A stretch of 64,000 nt of DNA from the NCBI GenBank assembly GCA_011799875.1, contig CM022302.1:95868185-95932184 (forward strand), written 5' to 3'. The position numbers and the translations under genes were made by a program. Of this stretch, positions 56,457-64,000 are shown piece after piece (position 1 is the stretch's first letter; each line of letters opens with the position of its first letter). The notes below the pieces were generated by a model. That model saw only the letters and a list, made by a program, of their open reading frames with translations, was not told where the DNA came from and did not search any database. The DNA is from Thinopyrum elongatum (taxonomy: Eukaryota > Streptophyta > Magnoliopsida > Poales > Poaceae).

Positions 56457-57006
56457 TGTTGGGGATATAACCCCACGGTATAACCCGCCGAGAAAGGGCC
56501 GGGTCAAGTCATTGGCGACTCTTGGAGTTAGGCCTCAGATGGGCCAAGACGACCAAGACGCAGAACCAGAAAGGAGGCTCACAAGATGGGTCGGCTTAGG
56601 GTCCGAAGCCAGAAGGCGGCGTGCATACCAATGGTGTAAGCCACCATACGGTATCTTGTCATAGCAGGCAAGGCGACTTAGAGTTAGGGTCGGTCACGGA
56701 TCATAACCCGACCCGGACTCTTGTAAGCCGGAGGCCTCGACCTGTATATAAAGGCGAGTACCCGGCACAGAATAGGGCAAGTTACAATCAATTGATAGCT
56801 AGGTCAAGCGAATCTGCTCCCTTGTAATCGATACTCAAGCAATAAGCAGAAAAGCAGGAATAGGCTTTTACCTCCACCGTGAGGGGCCGAACCTGGGTAA
56901 ACTCGTGTCCTTCGACCCGCTCAACCCCGACAAGCTAATCACTGTTTGCGATGGCCTCACGTCTAAGTCCTCATACTAGGACATCTGCCGTGACAAAACC
57001 ACGACA
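56457..57006 (+). repeat. Tat gypsy 3' LTR
   Basis: Starts TGTTGGGGATATAACCCC and ends ...GTGACAAAACCACGACA. Length 550 bp. A TATA box (tatataaag, 56745-56753) marks the likely element promoter on the plus strand. The 5' LTR is outside the window. Confidence 0.85.
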
Positions 57007-60000
57007 CATCATGTTTAAATTTTTGAAACTTGAAAAATGGGGATTGATCAAACCCTAGCACCCCTCTGAAATACTAAGATCAACTAAAATATTTTTCAAT
57101 GAACCCAAAATGCCCTTCAGAAAAGTCCATCATTTTTGAAATGGTTGAAAACCTCTGCCAAAAATGGTGCACATTTTCTAGGTCATCTCTGGATTTTTTG
57201 AATTAAATCATAAATTATTTGAATTTGGGCATTTAATTGCTATAAATATTTTAAATGCTCAAATAATTATGAAACTAATTGAGGGTTGTTGGAAATAATT
57301 CTAATAGTGCCCACAAATACTTTCGGGAGTTTTAGAAATGGTTTATTATTTTTACTAAATCAAAAACAGAAAAGAAGAATAGAAAACAGAAACAAATTAA
57401 AAACCAGAGAGAGAGGGAATCTTACGTGGGCCACACTTGAGCCGGCCCAACCCACCTGGCCCATTGCCAGTCACCCCCTACCTCTGCCAGTAGGCAGAGG
57501 AGGGACATCGCATGCGCGCCACACCTCCTACCTGCGTCACCTGGACAGCGCGACGACGCGAACGCCCTTCTTGGTGCCGTCCCAATCCACCTGGCTCGCT
57601 CACTCTCCCCCCTGCTCTCTCCCTCGCCTCTCCCCGCCATTGCCGAAGCGCTCGCAAGCTCGCCGATGTCGTAGTCGTAGCCACAGCTGCCCCTGTGCTT
57701 CCTCGCCATGTCTACGAGCTCTGCCTCGATGCCCGCGACATCCTCGCCGAGCCACACGATGCCGAACGCGGTGCAACACGCCCCACGCCGTCTTCTTCAA
57801 CCTCATGACGCCGAGATCACCTCCACCGCCCCGCTCACTCCGGCCTTTCCCCGAGCTCGCCGACTTGCTCGCCGTGACCACCATGACCTCTCCCCCGAAA
57901 CCCCCTCTCCGTTTCCTCTGTTGCACGCGGTAGCTGCCGCATCACCTGAGCCAGAACGCGCCACCGACGATGCTCCGATGACCATTTGGTCCCAGGCGTG
58001 CGTCCATCTTGCTCATCGCGCCGCGTAGATGTCGTAGGGGCTACGCACGCATCTCCATGGCCATTGCAGTAGCCTTTCCACGCGCGCCCGAACGCCGGCC
58101 GCCGCTGCTGAGCTCGTGGCCGTCGCCTCCGGCCACCACCCCATCTGATACGCGCCGGCGAGAGCTCTCCAACGAGCCTAGCCACGCATCGAACGGGGCC
58201 CCGTAGCTATTTCCCAAGCGTCGCCGCCGTGTGTGCCCTGCCGGTGGCTAAACACCAATGGTTTGACCTCATTTGACCAGGGTTTGACTCCCCTGGGTCA
58301 ATGACAAGTGGGGCCAGCCCCCTGTTAATTTAGATTAGTTTAAACTTAAACTTAATTAGCCCATGTGACTATGACATGCGGGTCCCACTGGTCAGTTTGA
58401 CCAGGGCCACCCTGTTGACTTGCTGACATCACACTGTTGTCATGCTGACGCAGTAAATCATTTACAGGATTTAGTATAATTTAGAATAACAAGAAAAAAC
58501 CAGAAAATGAAATAAATTTTTAAAATTCATAGAAAATAATCTATAGCTCAGATGGAAATAATTTATATATGAAAAATGATCAGAAAATCCAATCTATCCA
58601 TTGGTACTGTTTTCATGCATGTTAAAGCAAGTTAAACCTGCTGATCAGGTCAAATCGAATAAATGGCTTTTAAATAATTACATATGGAGTTTGAATTTGA
58701 ATCTTGTGTTCAAACCAACTCAATTTAAATTGTTGCTACCTGTATTAGCCCAAATCATAGCATATTGTCATGACATGATCATGCATCATATTGTTGCATT
58801 GCATTGATTGTGTTCCCTTTTGTTGTCGATGTTGTTCCCTCTTAGTAGACGTTGTTCCGACGTTGAGATCAATGACACCGATGAAGAGCTACTATCTTCA
58901 GAAGTGCCAGGCAAGCAAACCCCCATTGAGCATTCTGATACAATCCCACTCTCTCCCTATTGCTCTCTTTTACTGCATTAGGACAACAATGATTCAACCG
59001 TTACATGTTGCGGTAGTTGAACCCATTCCTCTGCATGACCTGTCTTTGCCACAGTAAATAGTTGAAACCCACTAGCATGAGTAGGAGTTGTTTGAGCCAT
59101 GATGTGCCTACTCATTCATGCTTGCTTGTTATGCCTGCTATGCTTAGAGTTGTGTCAGGTCTGATTCATCTGGGGTGGATTCGAATGGTGATGAACATGT
59201 CCTACTATTGAGAGCTAAGTGTGTGAACATGATTTGGTAAAGGTCTAGATGAGAGGCCATGTAGGGGTACATGGTGGGTTGTCTCATTGAAACCGTCCTC
59301 AGGAACTGAGTTCTGTGTATGTTGTCCAAGAACAGCTACTACCACACATTGCGCCCTGAAATATGACCCCGCTCGACTTATTGACCGCCCTGTCCTCTGT
59401 CCAGGAGTTGCAACTAGTTTCTGGTGTTTGTAGGATATGTGTTGGAGGTCGTGCGTAGCGCTAACCCTAGGGGTGGGCTATGATGTGGTATAGACACCGT
59501 GGCACGGTGTACCGAGGCACCCATTTGGTGGCTTGGGAACCCTGCACACATCGTTTGGGGCTGTAGTGAAAACCTCGGCTGGACTTCCTTGTGTATGGAA
59601 CTCAAATAGGCGATAAGCCTGGACTAGAGACTTGTGTGGTTGGTTAGGTCGTGGTCTACACCCCCGCCGGCTTTCGCTTGAAGTCTGCCGAGCACATGAC
59701 GTGTGCAGGCACTAAGTGGTGGACACATGTGTGAAGAAGTACACCCCTGCAGGGTTATCAAACTATTCGAATAGCCGCGTCCGTGGATATGGACTACTAG
59801 GAAAGCATATATGGTTCATAGATAACTGGAAGTGGATACTCTAAAATGCGCAAGATAAGTGTGAGTGCTATGGATGGCCTTCTCGTAGGGAGACAGGAGC
59901 GGATCCATAGTGGTGTATTGATGTGGTGAATATGTGGACTCCTGTGCGCTTTCTCACCTCAAAGAAAATACTGGTAGTCGTAGTACATGATAGCCACTGA

Positions 60001-60948
60001 GTCAAAGCTGGCTTGCTGCAGTTAAACTCCACAACCCCTTGTTGATACTTATGCATAAGTAGTTAGTTCTGATGTAAGTCTTGCTGAGTACATTTGTACT
60101 CACGGTTGCTTAATTTATGTTTTTGCAGAGGAGACTTCCAGTCTCACTAGTAGTTCACGTGGGATTCGATGAGTAGCTTGGGAATCCCAGACAGAGGTCT
60201 GGCTCCTATGGAGGGTCTTGTAGATAGACATGCCTTCCAGCCTTCTTTCTTTCCAGCTGTCTGTACTCAGACAGGATAAGCTTCCGCATGTGCTTGTTTC
60301 CTGTATGACTTTGTATGTCGGGTCATGAGACCCATGTTTGTAATATCATACTATGTATGGCTCCTCCGAGCCTTTTAAATAAATACTTGAGTCATAGAGT
60401 TAAGTTGTGATGCCATGTTGTATCTACGCATATCGAGCATATTGTGTGTATGTTATTGAAATGCTTGGTATGTGTTGAATCCGACACCTAGTTGTTTATT
60501 CTTGGTAGCCTTCCTTATGGGGAAATGCCTCCTAGTGCTTCCACTGAGCCATGGTAGCTTGCTACTGCTCCAGAACACATGGATTGACCGGCATGTGTCC
60601 TTCTTTACTCCTGTGTCTGTCCCTTCGGGGAAATGTCACACGGTGTTTACTGGAGTCCTGATAGCTTGCTACAGCCCGGTTACACTCGTTGCTGACCGAC
60701 ACGTGCATTGCTGGGTCATGTATGTCTGTCCCTGTAAGTTTGTGCCACCTTGGGTTTACGACTAGTCATGTCGGCCCGGGTTCTCTGTCATATGGATGCT
60801 AGCGGCACAGTCATATACGTGAGCCAAAAGGCGCAAACGGTACCGGCCTAGGTAAGGCTGCAGCCGTGGGAATACCGTGTGTGAGGCCACAAAGTGATAT
60901 GATGTGTTACATGCTAGATCGGTGTGACTTAGGATCGGGGTCCTGACA
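57007..60948. mobile_element. Long gypsy LTR (~3.9 kb part) hit by the Tat element
   Basis: AT-rich to GC-mixed non-coding sequence ending ...gatcggggtcctgaca at 60948 (an LTR-type end; reverse complement TGTCAGGACCCCG). Typical of a long-LTR gypsy family in wheat. Its left part is cut by the Tat LTR at 57006. The ORF at 57286-57933 and its neighbours are frames in a GC-rich LTR segment, not genes. Orientation is ambiguous because both ends would read TGTCA/TGACA. Confidence 0.6.
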
Positions 60949-61908
60949 CAATGTTCCTCTCATCGTGGGAGGAACAATCTTCATCAACATATTTACCAAC
61001 ACCATCTCATCTCAAATCCTAGTTCATCTCTTATATTCAATCTTTGTCCCAAAACCTCATATTGGTACCGGTGGGTTGCTAGTAGTGTTGATTACATCTT
61101 GTAGTTGATGCTAGTTTGTTTATTTGGTGGAAGATCATATGTTCAGATCCTTCATCATATACAATACCTCTCTGATCTTGAACGTGGATATGATTTGTGA
61201 GTACTTACTTTTGTTCTTGAGGACATGGGAGAAGTCTTGTTATAAGTAATCATGTGAAGTTGGTATCCATTCAATATTTTGATAATATGTATGTTGGTCT
61301 TTCTCTAATGATGTCGTGTGAACGTCGACTACATGAAACCTCACCATGTTTGGGCCTAAGGGAAGGCATTGGGTGTAATGAGTAGATGATGGGTTACGAA
61401 AGTGACAGAAGTTTAAACCTTTGTTTATGAGTAATTCCGTAAGGGGCTGATTTGGATTCATATGTTTCATGCTATGATTAGATTTATCTTAATTCTTCTT
61501 TCGTAGTTGTGGATGCTTGCGAAATGAGGTAATCTAAAGAGGGTATCTTGTTCAAGTAAGAACAACACCCTAGCATCGGTCCTTCCACATATCAAATTAT
61601 CAAAATAGTGAACGCGAATCAACTAAACATGATGAACATGACTAGACAAGAATTCTCATGTGTCCTCGAGAACGCTTTGCTTACTATAGGAAGTACTTTC
61701 GGCTTGTCCTTTTCTATAAAAAGGATTATGCCACCTTGTTGCACCTTTGTTACAATTATTACTTTTTACTTGCTGTGAATCAACTTGCTACAAAACTATC
61801 TGTCACCGCTACTTTTAGTACTTGCAGAGAATACATCTTCTGCTCCTCATTGGGTTTGACACTTACTTATCAAAAGAACTACGATTGATCCCCTATACTT
61901 GTGGGTCA
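60949..61908 (+). mobile_element. Athila-type LTR, 3' end
   Basis: Ends ...gatcccctatacttgtgggtca at 61908, the remembered 3' terminus of a wheat Athila-lineage LTR, and is followed by unrelated sequence rather than a primer site, so it is a solo or 3' LTR. Its 5' part is cut by the long LTR at 60948. No gene. Confidence 0.65.
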
Positions 61909-62560
61909 TGAGTGGCGGTTCGCCGATTGCTTGCGTGCCGACGGGTAGTGATGATCCTTCGTCGCGGCGTGGCCTTGCGAACATGGTGCACGATGGAAGT
62001 GCCAGGCATGTCAACTGGCGGTGCAGATGGCCGTGTCATGTTAGATGATTTTGGCAGCTTGTTGCAGCCATGGCGGTACAGTGTAGGCTTGTGGTGTATT
62101 GTGGGGCCAATGGTCATGCCAGGATTTAGCATCGACAAACACTTGCACCGAAGGAATGGGATTGCCAGAGTGTCTCCATGAGGTTTTGGCTATACCATCT
62201 CTTCTCGTTAGTCTAGTTGCGACTGACGTCACTTCAATGCCGACGAAGATTCTGCTTCCGCGGACGGTCTTTGGCAGCTTGGTCGCTTGCATAGTGTATG
62301 CATGTTTAGTCCCCGTGACCGTGTCCATGTCCGGATCATGAGCTCTTGCATCATCTTCATTGGCTCAGCACCTGCTCGGTGTAGATTATCATTGCTCTTT
62401 TTTCTCTTTTCTCTTTGTTTTATATCCGACTTGCCTTGCATGTGCATCCTTACTATGCAAATGTCGGGTCTGTGCTTTTTGTGTTTGTATCTCGTTGATG
62501 CTGCATTTTGAGCTAATAAAATCCACCTCAAAAAATTGTCCAGATTTTTTTTAGGCTTTT
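61909..62560. other. Unclassified sequence, possible LINE 3' end
   Basis: Moderately GC-rich with a T-rich tail (ttttttctcttttctctttg, about 62398) and an aataaaatcc signal-like phrase near 62516. This resembles the 3' end of a plant LINE, but no reverse transcriptase is visible. Confidence 0.3.
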
Positions 62561-64000
62561 CCTTTTTTTAATACGAGGGGTCCAGACTCCGGAATATGAC
62601 GAGGCTGACGCCACGGCCGCTAGATGACAGGTGAAAGGAAATACTTGGAGGAGTCCCTGTGGGACACGAGGGAGGTCGATACATGGCGTGAAATGGGCGA
62701 TGCTAGGCGCCGGCGGACCGGCGCTAGGTTCGGCCGGTCGCCTCGCATCCGTTGGATCAGCTGACCCCTGACGCATAGGATTGCATGTGGACTCGGTCGT
62801 CTTTCTCCCGCGGTTCGTGGCCACGAGCGAGGGAAAAAAATAACCACAACCGCGCTAACATAGCTCCGCGGCTTCGAAGGACTACTGCGCCTCCAGTCGT
62901 TGCCGTTCGCCTGCAATCGCCGCCCCTCGTCGCGCTGGGACGTAGGCTGGATGCAGCTCCCCTCATCCAGATCGAAGCAAAAAACTGCCCCGGAGACGCC
63001 ACAGTATGCAGCTTCGCCGCCCATGGCTGCAGCTCCAATGGACAACGGTTCCAGCTTTTGCTCGCTGCCGTCATCCCCATCGACGGCCTGTTCGCAGCTT
63101 CCGTCGCCACCACTCACCATTGTTGGTTGGCCGTCCCCTGGTTGAAGCTTTTTCAGATGACGGATGTAGCATTCTCTGCTGCCGGTCGCAGGAAAAGTCG
63201 CCGCTGGTTGTAGCTTTTATCGCGGCGGGGTGCAGCATTCTGGTTGCACTTGCGGCGCCGGTTCGAGCAATTGTGGTGGCTGGTTCCAGCAAATTCGGTT
63301 GCCGGTTCCAGCAAAACGCAGCCGGTGGAGCCCTTTTTCTTCTCGTCGGTTCAATCGTTGAAGCAAAAAATCAACAGCCGGTGGAGCCCTTCTTCTCGCC
63401 GGTTCAATCGTTGAAGCAAAATCAGCCACCGGTTCCAGCTCCGGCATAGTACGGTTGCAACAAAACAGGTTCATGGTTGCACACCCCCCGCCCCTCCAGT
63501 CTAACTTGCCGTGGTGAACCCGCACCCCGCCGCGGTCGCCGGTTCCAGCAAAACCAGGGCACGTTTGCAGCTCCCGCATTGTTCCCTCCGCGCGCCGGTG
63601 TGGCCACCATGAAAAAGCTCGCGGGTGTCCGACCATTGCAGCAACGGCAAGCCGCAGTTCCAGCATCTGTCCATGGCGGTGCCAGATTTCTGGAGCCTTA
63701 GTTGCATCTCACCTCCCTCGCCATGCTGATTGAAGTTCCCAGCCTCGCCGGTCGCAGCACCCGGCCGCACGGGAGGAAGACGAGGACATGGACGGCCATG
63801 GCCACCACAGTGCAGGCAGCCGTGGCCACGGAAGTACATCACGGCGTCTTCCCCGTCGCCGTCCGCGGTCTCCGCGCTGAACGCGCCCAGCAGAACGAGC
63901 GGGTTGAGCACCACGGCGCACCACCCAGCAGCAAGAACGGTTGCAAGCCCCCGCGTCGTGAGGAAGAAGAAGTACGAAAGAAGAAAAGAAAAACGATTCG
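62561..64000. repeat. GC-rich unclassified repeat with gccggttccagca motif
   Basis: Contains many copies of a gccggttccagcaaaa-type motif (63278-63560) and a direct duplication of ~50 bp (63320-63368 and 63375-63420; agccggtggagccct...ttgaagcaaaa). Open frames on both strands, such as minus-strand 63501-63914 (137 codons, VVLNPLVLLGAFSAET at its start), are probably by-products of GC content, although a captured gene end cannot be excluded. Continues past the window. Confidence 0.45.

Noticed and set aside
57286..58206. GC-rich overlapping ORFs (up to 215 codons)
   Set aside because: They lie inside a long gypsy LTR, both strands are open, and nothing resembles a protein family.
61658..61888. 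76-codon plus-strand ORF
   Set aside because: Falls within an Athila-type LTR end; no family resemblance.

Overview
This window looks like intergenic DNA from a Triticeae grass (wheat, Aegilops or a close relative). The evidence is the company of repeats: an Angela/BARE-type copia element, Athila-lineage LTRs of the Sabrina/Fatima/WHAM kind, a Tat-lineage gypsy element with an antisense ORF, Stowaway MITEs, Helitrons and a CACTA transposon. Family names come from memory of wheat repeats and no database was searched. I see no intact host gene and no rRNA or tRNA gene. Every gene-like reading frame is broken, truncated or unrecognised.

The layout is nested. A Tat-lineage gypsy element (integrase end at 3601-4250, antisense ORF at 53909-55398, 3' LTR at 56457-57006) sits in a large gypsy LTR (57007-60948), which lies against an Athila-type LTR end (60949-61908). 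At its left edge the Tat element is cut by another LTR (ending at 3600), which was itself hit by a further LTR (ending at 2645). Target-duplication evidence shows that part of this left block has been inverted. The Tat element is then split by one very large CACTA insertion, 5076-53733, flanked on both sides by the trinucleotide aag.

The CACTA element is about 48.7 kb as it stands. Its left end carries a GC-rich subterminal array (about 5300-6450). A degenerate multi-exon TnpA-like gene lies on the minus strand (exons between 8262 and 20509). Its right end carries long tandem repeats and a short-motif array (about 49640-53400). No transposase (TnpD-type) gene is visible, so it looks non-autonomous. 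Inside it are an Athila-lineage array (about 10850-18551), an Angela copia element (23394-32045, target duplication gaggg), a solo LTR (34502-36124, target duplication ctccg), at least three Helitron copies, several Stowaway MITEs, an hAT-like element and a PIF/Harbinger-like element.

The most interesting content is a cluster of host-gene-like sequences between about 32 and 49 kb, all inside the CACTA ends: an AP2/ERF-like gene, a DEDDy 3'-5' exonuclease gene, a repeat-containing single-exon gene of unknown function, a SINA-type ubiquitin-ligase fragment and an F-box/DUF295-like gene. Each has only one or a few disabling changes. The simplest reading is a CACTA element that picked up host genes; a chimaera of separate insertions is the main alternative. 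The last 2 kb (61909-64000) is GC-rich unclassified repeat.
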